Assembly: GCF_018129405.1 (NCBI RefSeq) | Contig: NZ_JAFCLP010000002.1 | Span: forward strand, 1-64,000 | From: Bradyrhizobium iriomotense | Lineage (GTDB): Bacteria; Pseudomonadota; Alphaproteobacteria; Rhizobiales; Xanthobacteraceae | DNA: 64,000 nucleotides | Direction of reading: 5' to 3' | Part shown: piece after piece, positions 7,823 through 17,202 of the stretch | How the letters are laid out: each line of letters opens with the position of its first letter | Numbering within the stretch: the stretch's first letter is position 1 | The notes under the pieces: model-generated | Database searches by the model: none | Seen by the model: only the letters and a program-made list of their open reading frames with translations | Told to the model about the DNA's origin: nothing | Made by a program: the position numbers and the translations under genes

Positions 7823-8605
7823 ATGACGCAGCCTGCAAAGGTCACAGAACCCTCCATGGAGGAGATTCTGGCCTCGATCCGGCGCATCATTGCCGACGAT
7901 GAGGCCAAGCCGCCGCCGGCAGAGGCCGCCAAGCCCGAGAAGGCTGCAGCGCCCGCCGCGCCGCCGCCCAAGCCGATGAACGAGATTCCGCCATCCAAGG
8001 TCGCACCGCCCAAACCTGCCGCCGAGAAGCCCGCGCCACCTCCGGCTGCGAAGCCGGCTCCGGCACCGCCGCCGCCGCCCCCGCCCGCCGCGGATGCCGG
8101 ACCTAACAACCAGGACGATATCGACGCGCTGCTGGCGGGTCTCGATGCGGCGACGCCCGCGCCCGAGGTCCGTGCTCCGGAGCCGGAGCCCGAGCCTGAA
8201 CCCGACGTGCTCGAATTGACCGACGAGATGGCGATGGACCCGGCGCCGACACCGCCTCCGCCGCCACCAAGCTTCCGCAAGGTCGAGCCGCGCGACGATC
8301 TCGAATTCGCCGAATCGCCGCCGCCGCGTCCGGCGCCTCCGCCGTCCTACGCGCCGGTGGACTTCGATGCACCGCCGCTGCCGCTGCAACAGCCGATCCT
8401 GGCGCAATCGACGGTCTCCGCGGTCGAATCCGCCTTCAACTCCCTGGCCCATACGGTCCTCAGCAGCAATGCGCGGACGCTGGAGGATCTGGTCAAGGAG
8501 ATGCTGCGTCCGATGCTGAAGTCCTGGCTCGACGACAATCTGCCGGGCCTTGTTGAACGCATCGTGAAGGCCGAAATCGAGCGGGTCTCGCGCGGCGGCC
8601 GCTGA
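7823..8605 (+). CDS. popZ: PopZ-family polar organising protein (DUF2497)
   Basis: A 260-residue protein. The N-terminus EPSMEEILASIRRIIADDEAK is the conserved PopZ helix that binds client proteins; the C-terminal 75 residues (LEDLVKEMLRPMLKSWLDDNLPGLVERIVKAEIERVS) are the conserved oligomerisation helices. Between them lies a linker of about 150 residues made largely of Pro, Ala and Glu, longer and more proline-rich than in Caulobacter. ATG 7823 is preferred over GTG 7811 because GGAG sits 6 bases before it. PopZ forms the polar hub that tethers the chromosome origin. It precedes valS by 140 bases. Confidence 0.88.
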   Translation: MTQPAKVTEPSMEEILASIRRIIADDEAKPPPAEAAKPEKAAAPAAPPPKPMNEIPPSKVAPPKPAAEKPAPPPAAKPAPAPPPPPPPAADAGPNNQDDIDALLAGLDAATPAPEVRAPEPEPEPEPDVLELTDEMAMDPAPTPPPPPPSFRKVEPRDDLEFAESPPPRPAPPPSYAPVDFDAPPLPLQQPILAQSTVSAVESAFNSLAHTVLSSNARTLEDLVKEMLRPMLKSWLDDNLPGLVERIVKAEIERVSRGGR

Positions 8606-8745
8606 GAGCGGCCGAAGGGCCCTCATAAAGCCCGGCTTGGGTGTCATATCCGGCCTCGGACCGGGCCGGAAAGTGCTGTTGCCGCCTCGCTTTCCGCTGA
8701 CCTTTTCGTTGACTTGGCCCCCGCGCGCGGCTTTCTAGCAGCCCC

Positions 8746-11622
8746 ATGATCGAGAAAAATTACCAGCCCGCCGATATCGAAACCCGCATGTCCGTCGTGT
8801 GGGAGGACAGCCGTGCCTTCAAGGCCGGCCGCCCCGACCGCCGCGACGCGGTGCCCTTTACCATCGTGATCCCGCCGCCGAACGTGACGGGCTCGCTGCA
8901 CATGGGCCACGCCCTCAACAACACGCTCCAGGACATCCTGTGCCGGTTCGAGCGCATGCGCGGCCGCGACGTGCTGTGGCAGCCCGGCACCGACCATGCC
9001 GGCATCGCCACCCAGATGGTGGTCGAGCGGCAGCTGATGGAGCGCCAGCAACCCGGCCGCCGCGAGATGGGCCGCGAGAAGTTCCTGGAGCGGGTCTGGC
9101 AGTGGAAGGCCGAGAGCGGCGACACCATCATCAACCAGCTCAAGCGCCTCGGCGCGTCCTGCGACTGGTCGCGCGAGCGCTTCACCATGGACGAGGGCCT
9201 GTCGAAGGCCGTCGTCAAGGTGTTCGTCGAGCTGCACCGCGACGGCCTGATCTACAAGGACAAGCGGCTGGTGAACTGGGACACCAAGCTGCTCACCGCG
9301 ATCTCCGATCTCGAAGTGCAGCAGACCGAGGTCAAGGGCCACCTCTGGTATCTGCGCTATCCGATCGAGGGCAAGACCTTCAGCCCCGAGGATCCCTCGA
9401 CCTTCATCGTCGTCGCGACCACGCGGCCGGAGACCATGCTCGGCGACACCGGCGTTGCCGTGCATCCGGAGGACGAGCGCTATCAGAAGCTGATCGGCAA
9501 GAACGTCGTCCTGCCGCTGGTCGGCCGCAAGATCAAGATCGTCGCCGACGAGTATTCCGATCCCGAGAAGGGCTCGGGCGCGGTCAAGGTGACGCCGGCG
9601 CACGACTTCAACGACTTCGAGGTCGGCAATCGCCACGGCCTGCGCCGCATCAGCGTGCTCGACAGGGAAGGCTGCCTCGATCTCCTCGACAACGAGGATT
9701 ATCTGCGTGACCTGCCCGAAGGCGCCGCGCAATTCGCCGAGGAGTTCAACAAGGTCGATCGCTTCGCGGCGCGCAAGCGCATCGTCGAGCGGCTGGAAGC
9801 CTTCGGCTTCGTCGAGCGGATCGAGCCGCACACCCACATGGTGCCGCATGGCGACCGCTCTGGCAGCGTGATCGAGCCCTACCTGACCGACCAGTGGTAC
9901 GTCGACGCGAAGACACTCGCAAAACCCGCGATCGCGGCGGTGCGCTCGGGCGAAACCTCGTTCGTGCCGAAAAACTGGGAAAAGACCTATTTCGAGTGGA
10001 TGGAGAACATCCAGCCCTGGTGCATCTCGCGCCAGCTCTGGTGGGGCCATCAGATCCCGGCCTGGTACGGCCCTGATGGCAAGGTGTTCGTCGCCGAGAC
10101 CGAGGAGGAGGCCATCAGCCACGCGCTCGGCTATTACGTCGAGCAGGAGGTCATCACGGTCGAGCAGGGGCGCGAGATGGCGCTCGACCGCAACAAGCGC
10201 GAGGGCTTCATCACCCGCGACGAGGACGTGCTCGACACCTGGTTCTCCTCGGCGCTGTGGCCGTTCTCGACGCTCGGCTGGCCCGACGATACGCCCGAGG
10301 TGCAGCGCTACTATCCAACCAACGCGCTGGTCACCGGCTTCGACATCATCTTCTTCTGGGTTGCCCGCATGATGATGATGGGCATGCACTTCATGAAGGA
10401 GATCCCGTTCTCGACGATCTACATCCACGCCCTCGTCCGCGACGAGAAGGGTGCCAAGATGTCGAAGTCGAAGGGCAACGTCATCGATCCCCTCAACCTG
10501 ATCGACGAATATGGCGCGGACGCGCTGCGCTTCACGCTGGCAGCGATGGCCGCGCAGGGCCGTGACATCAAGCTCGCCACCAGCCGCGTCGAAGGCTACC
10601 GCAATTTCGCGACCAAGCTCTGGAACGCCTGCCGCTTCGCGGAGATGAACCAGTGTGCCGTGCCCGAGGGTTTCGAGCCGGCGAAGGCGAAAGAGACGCT
10701 GAGCCGCTGGATCGCGCATGAGACCGCGCACACCACGCGCGAGGTGACCGAGGCGATCGAGGCCTATCGCTTCAACGATGCCGCCGGCGCGATCTATCGC
10801 TTCGTCTGGAACGTCTATTGCGACTGGTATGTCGAGCTCGCCAAGCCCGTGCTGCTTGGCCCCGATAGCCCCGCCAAGGACGAAACCCGCGCCATGGTGG
10901 CCTGGGCGCGCGACGAGATCCTGAAGCTGCTGCATCCCTTCATGCCCTTCATCACCGAAGAGCTGTGGGAGGTGACGTCCAAGCGCGACGGCCTGCTCGC
11001 GCTGGCGCCGTGGCCGCTGAAGCCGTCTGAGCCTTCGCCGGAACAGCTCGCGATGCTCGCCGCAGCCGCCGGGCCGACCGATCCGCTGATCTCGCCGGCT
11101 CTGGTCATGCCGATCTTCGACCATGCCGACTTCACCGATCCCAAGGCGGAAGCCGAGATCGGCTGGGTGATCGACCTCGTCACGCAAATCCGCTCCGTGC
11201 GCGCCGAAATGAACATCCCGCCGGCAACGCTGACGGCGCTGGTGCTCGCGGGCGCCTCGGCCGAGACCAGGGAGCGCGCGCCGCGCTGGATCGACGTCAT
11301 CAAGCGCATGGCGCGGCTGTCCGACATCGCCTTCGTCGACCGTGCGCCTGACGGCGCCGTTCAACTGCTGGTGCGCGGCGAAGTGGCCGCGCTGCCGCTG
11401 AAGGGCGTGATCGATGTCGCCGCCGAGCGCACGCGCCTCGACAAGGAAATCGGCAAGGCCGACGCCGACATCAAGCGCGCCGAATCCAAGCTGGCCAACG
11501 AGAAGTTCGTCGCCAACGCGGCCGAGGAGGTCGTCGAGGAGGAGCGCGAAAAGCGCGAGGCGGCGCTGGCCCGCAAGGCCAAGCTGCTGGAGGCGCTGGA
11601 GCGGCTGAAGCAGGCGTCGTAG
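8746..11622 (+). CDS. valS: Valyl-tRNA synthetase
   Basis: A 958-residue class Ia aminoacyl-tRNA synthetase that charges tRNA-Val. The HIGH motif appears as HMGH in PPPNVTGSLHMGHALNN (about residue 50), the editing domain lies around 200-340, and KMSKSKGNVIDP stands near residue 570. The last 70 residues (ERTRLDKEIGKADADIKRAE...) form the coiled-coil arm that is diagnostic of ValS. Full length and intact. It follows popZ and ends at a palindromic repeat. Confidence 0.98.
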   Translation: MIEKNYQPADIETRMSVVWEDSRAFKAGRPDRRDAVPFTIVIPPPNVTGSLHMGHALNNTLQDILCRFERMRGRDVLWQPGTDHAGIATQMVVERQLMERQQPGRREMGREKFLERVWQWKAESGDTIINQLKRLGASCDWSRERFTMDEGLSKAVVKVFVELHRDGLIYKDKRLVNWDTKLLTAISDLEVQQTEVKGHLWYLRYPIEGKTFSPEDPSTFIVVATTRPETMLGDTGVAVHPEDERYQKLIGKNVVLPLVGRKIKIVADEYSDPEKGSGAVKVTPAHDFNDFEVGNRHGLRRISVLDREGCLDLLDNEDYLRDLPEGAAQFAEEFNKVDRFAARKRIVERLEAFGFVERIEPHTHMVPHGDRSGSVIEPYLTDQWYVDAKTLAKPAIAAVRSGETSFVPKNWEKTYFEWMENIQPWCISRQLWWGHQIPAWYGPDGKVFVAETEEEAISHALGYYVEQEVITVEQGREMALDRNKREGFITRDEDVLDTWFSSALWPFSTLGWPDDTPEVQRYYPTNALVTGFDIIFFWVARMMMMGMHFMKEIPFSTIYIHALVRDEKGAKMSKSKGNVIDPLNLIDEYGADALRFTLAAMAAQGRDIKLATSRVEGYRNFATKLWNACRFAEMNQCAVPEGFEPAKAKETLSRWIAHETAHTTREVTEAIEAYRFNDAAGAIYRFVWNVYCDWYVELAKPVLLGPDSPAKDETRAMVAWARDEILKLLHPFMPFITEELWEVTSKRDGLLALAPWPLKPSEPSPEQLAMLAAAAGPTDPLISPALVMPIFDHADFTDPKAEAEIGWVIDLVTQIRSVRAEMNIPPATLTALVLAGASAETRERAPRWIDVIKRMARLSDIAFVDRAPDGAVQLLVRGEVAALPLKGVIDVAAERTRLDKEIGKADADIKRAESKLANEKFVANAAEEVVEEEREKREAALARKAKLLEALERLKQAS

Positions 11623-11629
11623 GACGCCC

Positions 11630-11709
11630 GTCATTCCGGGATGGTCCGAAGGACCAGACCCGGAATCTCGAGATTCCGGGTTCGGCTCTTCGAGCCGCCC
11701 TGGAATGAC
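11630..11709. repeat. Palindromic intergenic repeat (REP-like, GTCATTCC type)
   Basis: The outer arms GTCATTCC (11630-11637) and GGAATGAC (11702-11709) enclose an inner palindrome (CCCGGAATCTCGAGATTCCGGG) and a short hairpin GGCTCTTCGAGCC. It fills the gap between the convergent genes valS and the glycosylase and can fold in either direction, so it can stop transcription from both sides. Confidence 0.7.
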
Positions 11710-11711
11710 CT

Positions 11712-12314
11712 TCACTTCGGAAACGGCTTGCTCAAAAATTTCGAGCCCCTGACGCCATAGCGCCAGGGCAGCTCGACGGCCTTGGTGATGCCGATCCGGA
11801 TGCCCGTTGCGACCTCGACGTCCTCCGTCCGCGCATGCAACGCAATCGGCGGCCGATCCAGCGGCAGCGTGTTGTGCGTGATGGTGATACCGAGCGCCTC
11901 GGTCAGCTTGCCCGGGCCTGAGCACAGCGCGTGCAGGTCCTGGACATGGCGGCGGCGCCGCATCGCAGCGAGGCCATGCGTCGGCTCCAGTGCGCGGATC
12001 AGGACGGCACTGGCCGAGCCTTCCTCCTCGCAGACGAAGTTCACGCACCAGTGGATGCCGTAGGAACGGTAGACATAGGCATAGCCGGGCGGGCCGAACA
12101 TCACCTGGTTCCGCGGCGTTCGACCATTGTAGGAGTGCGCCGCCGGCTCGGTATGATGATAGGCCTCGACCTCGACGATGATCCCGCCGACGCCGTCGAC
12201 CAGCATGGTCGCGCCGATCAGGTCGTGTGCGACCTCGCGCACGTTGCGCGCGAAAAAGGCACGCTTCAGGGCCTTGCCAAGCCGTGGTGTGGAAGGTTTC
12301 GAGACTGGAGCCAT
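11712..12314 (-). CDS. 3-methyladenine DNA glycosylase (AAG/MPG family)
   Basis: A 200-residue base-excision repair enzyme of the Mpg/AAG fold, which removes alkylated purines. Recognisable parts are the start of the catalytic region [25 protein letters not shown] (the EVEAY glutamate activates water), [21 protein letters not shown] and [13 protein letters not shown]. Length is normal for bacterial members. It is convergent to valS, and the lipA start lies 131 bases from its own start in the opposite direction, so the two share a short divergent promoter region. Confidence 0.92.
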   Translation of the reverse strand: MAPVSKPSTPRLGKALKRAFFARNVREVAHDLIGATMLVDGVGGIIVEVEAYHHTEPAAHSYNGRTPRNQVMFGPPGYAYVYRSYGIHWCVNFVCEEEGSASAVLIRALEPTHGLAAMRRRRHVQDLHALCSGPGKLTEALGITITHNTLPLDRPPIALHARTEDVEVATGIRIGITKAVELPWRYGVRGSKFLSKPFPK

Positions 12315-12444
12315 TCGAGGTGAGAATCGCCTGAGAACAGAGCAGGATATTGCCCATATCTGCCATGTTCCCTGAAGTGGTGCGAGCCGGGTTGCGATGC
12401 CGGGCCAGACCGACTAGGTAGGACCTGAACAGACCGGATACCCC

Positions 12445-13401
12445 ATGGTCGTTATTGTCGATACCATCTCGAACCCGCTGCGCCCGCGCCACCCCGAAAA
12501 GGTGAATCGCCCTGATTCCGCTTCGCCGCCGAAGCCGGACTGGATCCGCGTGCGGGCGCCCAATACCCGCGGCTATGCCGACACCCGCAACATCGTGCGC
12601 GCCAACGGCCTGCACACGGTGTGCGAGGAGGCGGGCTGCCCGAATATCGGCGAGTGCTGGGACAAGAAGCACGCGACCTTCATGATCATGGGTGACACCT
12701 GCACCCGGGCCTGCGCCTTCTGCAACGTCAAGACCGGCCTGCCCAACGCGCTGGATGCGGCCGAGCCGCAAAATGTTGCCGAGGCCGTGGCCAAGCTCGG
12801 CCTCGCCCACGTCGTCATCACCTCGGTCGACCGCGACGATCTCGCCGATGGCGGCGCCGAGCACTTTGCCCAGACCATCCGCGCGATCCGCGCGGCATGC
12901 CCCTCGACTACGATCGAGATCCTGACGCCGGACTTCCTGCGCAAGGAAGGCGCGCTGGAGGTCGTCGTCGCGGCGAGGCCCGACGTGTTCAACCACAATC
13001 TCGAGACCGTGCCGTCGCGCTATCTCACGGTGCGGCCGGGCGCGCGCTATTTCCATTCGATCCGGCTGTTGCAGCGGGTCAAGGAGCTCGATCCCACCAT
13101 CTTCACCAAGTCCGGAATCATGGTCGGCCTCGGCGAGGAGCGCCATGAGGTGCAGCAGGTGATGGACGATCTGCGCTCGGCCGACGTCGACTTCCTGACC
13201 GTCGGCCAATATCTCCAGCCGACCCGCAAGCATCACGCAGTGATGCGCTACGTGCCGCCGGACGAGTTCTCGTCCTATGAAAAGATCGCCTACACCAAGG
13301 GATTCCTGATGGTGTCGGCGAGCCCGCTCACCCGCTCGTCGCATCATGCAGGCGAGGATTTCGCGAGACTGAAGGCTGCGCGGGCAGCTCACGCCCGCTG
13401 A
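12445..13401 (+). CDS. lipA: Lipoyl synthase
   Basis: A 318-residue radical-SAM enzyme that inserts two sulfur atoms into octanoyl groups on lipoate-dependent enzymes. Both cysteine sets are present: the auxiliary cluster [12 protein letters not shown] (CX4CX5C) and the radical-SAM cluster CTRACAFC (CX3CX2C). The C-terminal RSSHHA serine motif of lipoyl synthases is also present ([12 protein letters not shown]). It is followed after 6 bases by ratA, the usual arrangement in Rhizobiales. Confidence 0.98.
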   Translation: MVVIVDTISNPLRPRHPEKVNRPDSASPPKPDWIRVRAPNTRGYADTRNIVRANGLHTVCEEAGCPNIGECWDKKHATFMIMGDTCTRACAFCNVKTGLPNALDAAEPQNVAEAVAKLGLAHVVITSVDRDDLADGGAEHFAQTIRAIRAACPSTTIEILTPDFLRKEGALEVVVAARPDVFNHNLETVPSRYLTVRPGARYFHSIRLLQRVKELDPTIFTKSGIMVGLGEERHEVQQVMDDLRSADVDFLTVGQYLQPTRKHHAVMRYVPPDEFSSYEKIAYTKGFLMVSASPLTRSSHHAGEDFARLKAARAAHAR

Positions 13402-13407
13402 CGTACC

Positions 13408-13878
13408 ATGCATCGAGTTTCGAGCAAGCACCGCGTCAACCACAGCGCGTCCGAGATGTTTGATCTGGTCGCCGATGTCGAGCGCTACCCGGAATTCGTG
13501 CCGCTGTGCAGCGCGCTCAAGGTCCGGCAGCGCATGGCGAAGCCCGACGGCACCGAGGTGCTGATCGCGGACATGACGGTGTCGTTCAAGCTGGTGAGGG
13601 AGTCCTTCACCAGCCGCGTGACGCTCGACCGCGCCAATCTGAAGATCCTGGTCGAATATCTGCAAGGTCCGTTCAGGAATCTGGAAAACCGTTGGACGTT
13701 CGAGCCCAAGGGTGAGGGCGTCTGCGACGTCGGTTTCTTCCTCGCCTACGAATTCAAGAGCCGCATGCTGGCGATGCTGATGGGCTCGATGTTCGACGCC
13801 GCCTTCGCGCGGTTCTCGACCGCGTTCGAGAAGCGCGCGGACGCGATCTACGGACGGCCGAAGCTGGCGTCGACGTAG
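13408..13878 (+). CDS. ratA: RatA/COQ10-type START-domain protein
   Basis: A 156-residue single-domain protein of the polyketide cyclase/START fold: NHSASEMFDLVADVERYPEFVPLC at the start, then a beta-sheet and a C-terminal helix (AFARFSTAFEKRADAIYG). This family includes E. coli RatA and mitochondrial Coq10, which binds ubiquinone and aids respiration; the second role is the likelier one in alphaproteobacteria. Co-transcribed with lipA. Confidence 0.88.
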   Translation: MHRVSSKHRVNHSASEMFDLVADVERYPEFVPLCSALKVRQRMAKPDGTEVLIADMTVSFKLVRESFTSRVTLDRANLKILVEYLQGPFRNLENRWTFEPKGEGVCDVGFFLAYEFKSRMLAMLMGSMFDAAFARFSTAFEKRADAIYGRPKLAST

Positions 13879-13898
13879 ATCGGGCAAGCTCTCTCCAC

Positions 13899-13985
13899 CG
13901 TCATTGCGAGGAACTCTTGCGACGAAGCAATCCAGAGTCTTTCCGCGGAGGGATTCTGGATTGCTTCGCTGCGCTCGCAATGACG
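13899..13985. repeat. Palindromic intergenic repeat (CGTCATTGCGAG type)
   Basis: Outer arms CGTCATTGCGAG (13899-13910) and CTCGCAATGACG (13974-13985) plus inner arms GAAGCAATCCAGA/TCTGGATTGCTTC fold into one long hairpin. It separates the convergent genes ratA and the cytochrome c gene. This palindrome type is common between convergent genes in Bradyrhizobium. Confidence 0.75.
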
Positions 13986-14010
13986 ATGGGGAGGTAGGCG
14001 TGCCAAGCAA

Positions 14011-14826
14011 TCAATCCACGGCCTTCACGATGTCAGGCGGCTGTGAGGCGTAATACGCCGCGGCCTGGTCGATCTCCTGCGGCGTCATCGCGCGGGCGAT
14101 GTTGCGCATCTGCTGGCTGATGTCGTTGCGGCGGTCGCCTGAGGCGAAGGCCAGGAGCTGCGCCTTCATATAGGTCTCCGACTGGCCTTCGAGCCATGGG
14201 CTGCCGGTCTTGTTGTCGAGGCTGCCGTGACAGGAGCCACAGGGCGCGATCCCGCGCATCGGCGCACCGTAGATGACGATGTTGGGTTTTGGCAGCTGCG
14301 GCGTCGGATGATAGGCGGGCAGCCGCGGCAGGTAGGCGTAGTAGAGCGAGAGATCGGCGATCTCCTGATCGGTCAGATTGACGGCGAACGGCGACATCAC
14401 GGCATTGGTGCGCGCGCCCGAGCGGAAATCGTGCAGCTCCTTGTAGATCACCGCCGCATACTGGCCGGCGAGGTTCGGTGAGTCCGCGCGGCTGATGCCG
14501 GTCGGGCCGTGGCAGATCGCGCAGCGCTGCGCCAGCGTGGCGCCGCGGCCGATCGCCTCCTGGCTCGGGCGTGACAGCGTGTTCGACGTGAGCACGACCT
14601 CGGACAGGCGCTTTGCCTGTTCAGGTGCTGTGACATTCGCCGCGCGCTGCGGCACGCCGGCAGCGCTGCAGATAGCGTCCCAAACATTGGCGAACTGGAC
14701 CCACGGCTGGGCGAAGGGCAGCACAATGAAGCCCACAACCGCCGTCACGATCAGAATCGCAGCGGTGATGCCGACGCCTCGTGTGAAATGCGGATTGCTG
14801 AAGGTGAAGAGGTCGCGCGCACTCAT
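14011..14826 (-). CDS. Membrane-anchored dihaem cytochrome c (c4-like), oxidase operon
   Basis: A 271-residue protein with an N-terminal membrane helix (about 18-40, VGITAAILIVTAVVGFIVLP) and two haem c sites, CAICHG and CGSCHG, each in a c4/c553-type domain. Start ATG 14826 overlaps the stop of the oxidase subunit I gene by one base (TGATG), so the two are translationally coupled. The likely role is to pass electrons to the CuA site of the oxidase. It is the last gene of the operon. Confidence 0.88.
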   Translation of the reverse strand: MSARDLFTFSNPHFTRGVGITAAILIVTAVVGFIVLPFAQPWVQFANVWDAICSAAGVPQRAANVTAPEQAKRLSEVVLTSNTLSRPSQEAIGRGATLAQRCAICHGPTGISRADSPNLAGQYAAVIYKELHDFRSGARTNAVMSPFAVNLTDQEIADLSLYYAYLPRLPAYHPTPQLPKPNIVIYGAPMRGIAPCGSCHGSLDNKTGSPWLEGQSETYMKAQLLAFASGDRRNDISQQMRNIARAMTPQEIDQAAAYYASQPPDIVKAVD

Positions 14827-16448
14827 CACTGCGCTCCCACATAGACGGCCGGCACCGAGGTACCCTCGGTCATCGCCAGGGTCAGGATCGGGTAGCCGTA
14901 ATTGGTGAGGGTGAGCGCGATCATCAGCGCCACCCACAGTGCATGCGTGTTGAGGGCGAGGGGCACGGTCGCCGGCTGGTGCACCGCCAGCGCAAAGCGA
15001 TAGGGGCCGGCGTCGGCCCCAGGTGCGCGCATGCCGCGGGCGAGGATGACCAGGAACAGGATGCCTGAGGTCAGCAGGATGAAGCCGCCGATCGCGGAGA
15101 AGGTGACCGAGAGCGCCTGAGGCGCGATCGCGGGATCGCCGAAGTCGAAATAGGCCATGCGGCGCGGCATACCCAGGATGCCGACCCAGTGCCACGGGAA
15201 CGTGGTGACGATCATGCCGACGAACCACAGCCAGAGCTGGGTGCGGATCAGGCGGAGATCGATCAGCTCGCGTCCGGTCAGATGCGGCCACAGATCATAG
15301 GCGATCGCAAAATACATGATCACGATGGCGCCGCCGAAGATCAGGTGGAAATGGCCGGTGATCCACTGCGTGTTGTGGATGGACGCATCGAGCTGATAGC
15401 TCATGTTGATGAGGCCGCCGGCGCCGCCGAAGCCGAGCATGACGAAGGAGAAGGCGAGCGCCAGCATCATCGGATTGTCCCAGGGCAGGGCCCTGATCCA
15501 GCCGAACAGGCCGCGGCCGCCGCGCAGGCGCGCCGCGATCTCGACAGAGGCGCAGATCGTGAACACCGTCAGCAGCGTCGGCAGCGCGACCAGCGCCGTG
15601 AAGGCCGAATGGATGAACTTGAAGCCGGCGCCGACCATTGGATCGGCGAAGGTGTGGTGCATGCCGATCGGCATCGCCACCACCAGGAACAGGATGAAAG
15701 AGATCCGCGCCATGCTGTCGGAATAGACCCGGCCGCCGATCGCCCGCGGCACGATGGTGTAATAGGCGATGTAGGTCGGCATCAGCCAGAAATAGACGAT
15801 GGCGTGCAGCGTCCAGGAGAAGAACACGCGGGCGAGGCCGGCATCGATGGTGGCCTTCAGTCCCGCCGCGACGGGAATGATCTGGAGCAGCAGTTCGAGC
15901 GCGGCGCCGACCGCGGTCCACGCCCACAGGTAAGAGCCCGCGACATTGGCATACATGGCGAGCGGCACAGGCGCGCCGGGATGGGCCTTGCGCCAGACGC
16001 TCAGGTTGACCGACATCAGCGCGACCCAGATCCAGGAGCCGACCACGACCAGCACGACGCCGAGATAGTAGAAGACGTTGCCGATCAGCGGCGGATAGAA
16101 GGTGTAGAGCACCGAGGCGCGCCCCAACGCGACCGGAATCACCGCCATGATGCTGCCGATGACGATCAGCCAGAACCCGGTCCAGGCCCAGCGCACGCCG
16201 ACCAGACGCTGCTCCAGTGCGGACTCGCTGATGGCATAGCCAAAACCCATCGCCACCAGCGTCGGGAAGACGTAGCCCATCACCGTGCCGTGCGCGGTCA
16301 GTGAGCGGTAATAGAGCTCGGGGTTGGACAGCCATGTGCCGATCGGACTGCGGATGAACATCTGCCAGGCGCCCAGCGTGAGCGCGATGCCGAACACCGC
16401 AAAGGCGAGCCAGAAATGGGCGAGGATGAGCTTCCTATTGACCAACAC
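14826..16448 (-). CDS. B-type (ba3-like) cytochrome c oxidase subunit I
   Basis: A 540-residue haem-copper oxidase subunit with about 13 membrane helices. Haem ligand His53 is in TAHGTVMGYV; the active-site helix reads WTLHAIVYFWLMPTYIAYY, the ba3/B-family form rather than the A-family HPEVYILI; the CuB pair is in MHHTFADP, and the last haem ligands in ITGHFHLIFGG. GTG 16448 is the start and overlaps the subunit II gene by 14 bases. The enzyme reduces O2 to water and pumps protons. The B-family signature suggests high oxygen affinity. Confidence 0.92.
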   Translation of the reverse strand: MLVNRKLILAHFWLAFAVFGIALTLGAWQMFIRSPIGTWLSNPELYYRSLTAHGTVMGYVFPTLVAMGFGYAISESALEQRLVGVRWAWTGFWLIVIGSIMAVIPVALGRASVLYTFYPPLIGNVFYYLGVVLVVVGSWIWVALMSVNLSVWRKAHPGAPVPLAMYANVAGSYLWAWTAVGAALELLLQIIPVAAGLKATIDAGLARVFFSWTLHAIVYFWLMPTYIAYYTIVPRAIGGRVYSDSMARISFILFLVVAMPIGMHHTFADPMVGAGFKFIHSAFTALVALPTLLTVFTICASVEIAARLRGGRGLFGWIRALPWDNPMMLALAFSFVMLGFGGAGGLINMSYQLDASIHNTQWITGHFHLIFGGAIVIMYFAIAYDLWPHLTGRELIDLRLIRTQLWLWFVGMIVTTFPWHWVGILGMPRRMAYFDFGDPAIAPQALSVTFSAIGGFILLTSGILFLVILARGMRAPGADAGPYRFALAVHQPATVPLALNTHALWVALMIALTLTNYGYPILTLAMTEGTSVPAVYVGAQ

Positions 16449-17010
16449 AGCTCAGCCTCCCGCCGCCCTTCGCGCGACCCGCGAATTCGGTCTTGTCGAT
16501 CACCTTGACCTTGCCCCACATGCCCTCATGGCCGAAGGAACAAAACTCCTGGCAGGGCATCAGATAGTCGCCGGTCCTCGCAAAACGCATCAGCTGCTCG
16601 GAGATGTAGCCCGGCACCAGCATGGTGTTGATATTGGTGCCCTGGATCAGGATGCCGTGGACGACGTCGGCGCTGGTGGCGCGCAGCGTAATCGGCGTGT
16701 CGACGGGGACCACGATGCAGGCCGGCGTGAAGGAATATTGCTGGCCGATCGCGCGCACGGTGACATTGCCGTTGGCCTCCAGCACGCTGCCGAGATTGCT
16801 CTCGACGAACTCGCCGGACAGGTGAATCCGCGAGGGATCGGTGATCTCGACGCGTGGCTGCGGCATGGTCGCGCGGTGGATGCCGGCGAATGCCGCGAGC
16901 AGCGCCATCATCACGATGATGATCACCGCGATGGTCGCCCAGCGCCGCTCGACGCGGGCCGCGACCTCGGCGCTGGCGCTGCCGTTTCCATGGGTTTCCT
17001 CAGTGCTCAT
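16435..17010 (-). CDS. Cytochrome c oxidase subunit II (CuA, ba3 type)
   Basis: A 191-residue subunit with a single membrane helix (about 24-45) and a periplasmic cupredoxin domain. The binuclear CuA ligands are visible: His118, Cys153 and Cys157 in CQEFCSFGHEGM, His161 and Met164. One helix instead of two is typical for B-family oxidases. Its ATG at 17010 overlaps the stop of the small upstream subunit by four bases (ATGA). Confidence 0.93.
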   Translation of the reverse strand: MSTEETHGNGSASAEVAARVERRWATIAVIIIVMMALLAAFAGIHRATMPQPRVEITDPSRIHLSGEFVESNLGSVLEANGNVTVRAIGQQYSFTPACIVVPVDTPITLRATSADVVHGILIQGTNINTMLVPGYISEQLMRFARTGDYLMPCQEFCSFGHEGMWGKVKVIDKTEFAGRAKGGGRLSCVGQ

Positions 17011-17183
17011 TGCAGCGGCCCGCGCGGCAGGAAGACGAACAGGTAGAAGGCGAGCCACATCGCGACCACGCAGGCGGTGGCGATGCCGGCGAGCAGAAGC
17101 GCGCCCGAGGGGCCTTGCGCCACGACCTCCTCGACGGCCTGGTCGGCGGCGGCAGGGCTGGTCGGCGGATCGGAATTGATCAT
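17007..17183 (-). CDS. Small membrane subunit of the ba3-like oxidase (58 aa)
   Basis: A short gene with ATG at 17183 and stop TGA overlapping the subunit II start (ATGA). The 58-residue product has an acidic soluble N-terminus (MINSDPPTSPAAADQAVEEV) and one membrane helix (about 29-53: LLLAGIATACVVAMWLAFYLF). Position and form match the small accessory subunit of ba3 oxidases (subunit IIa/CbaD type). The sequence match to a named family could not be verified, but the translational coupling argues strongly for a real gene. Confidence 0.75.
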   Translation of the reverse strand: MINSDPPTSPAAADQAVEEVVAQGPSGALLLAGIATACVVAMWLAFYLFVFLPRGPLQ

Positions 17184-17202
17184 GACGGATCTCTGGCGTC
17201 TC

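Noticed and set aside
8644-14010. 1788-codon open frame on the minus strand
   Set aside because: It runs antisense through valS, the lipA region and ratA, has no start signal or domain sense (His/Glu/Asp/Arg/Leu-rich), and arises from the high third-position GC of the opposite genes.
15189-16304. 371-codon plus-strand frame over the oxidase gene
   Set aside because: Antisense to subunit I, whose haem and copper ligands are all intact on the minus strand; the plus frame is Asp/Arg/Gln/His-rich without domain.
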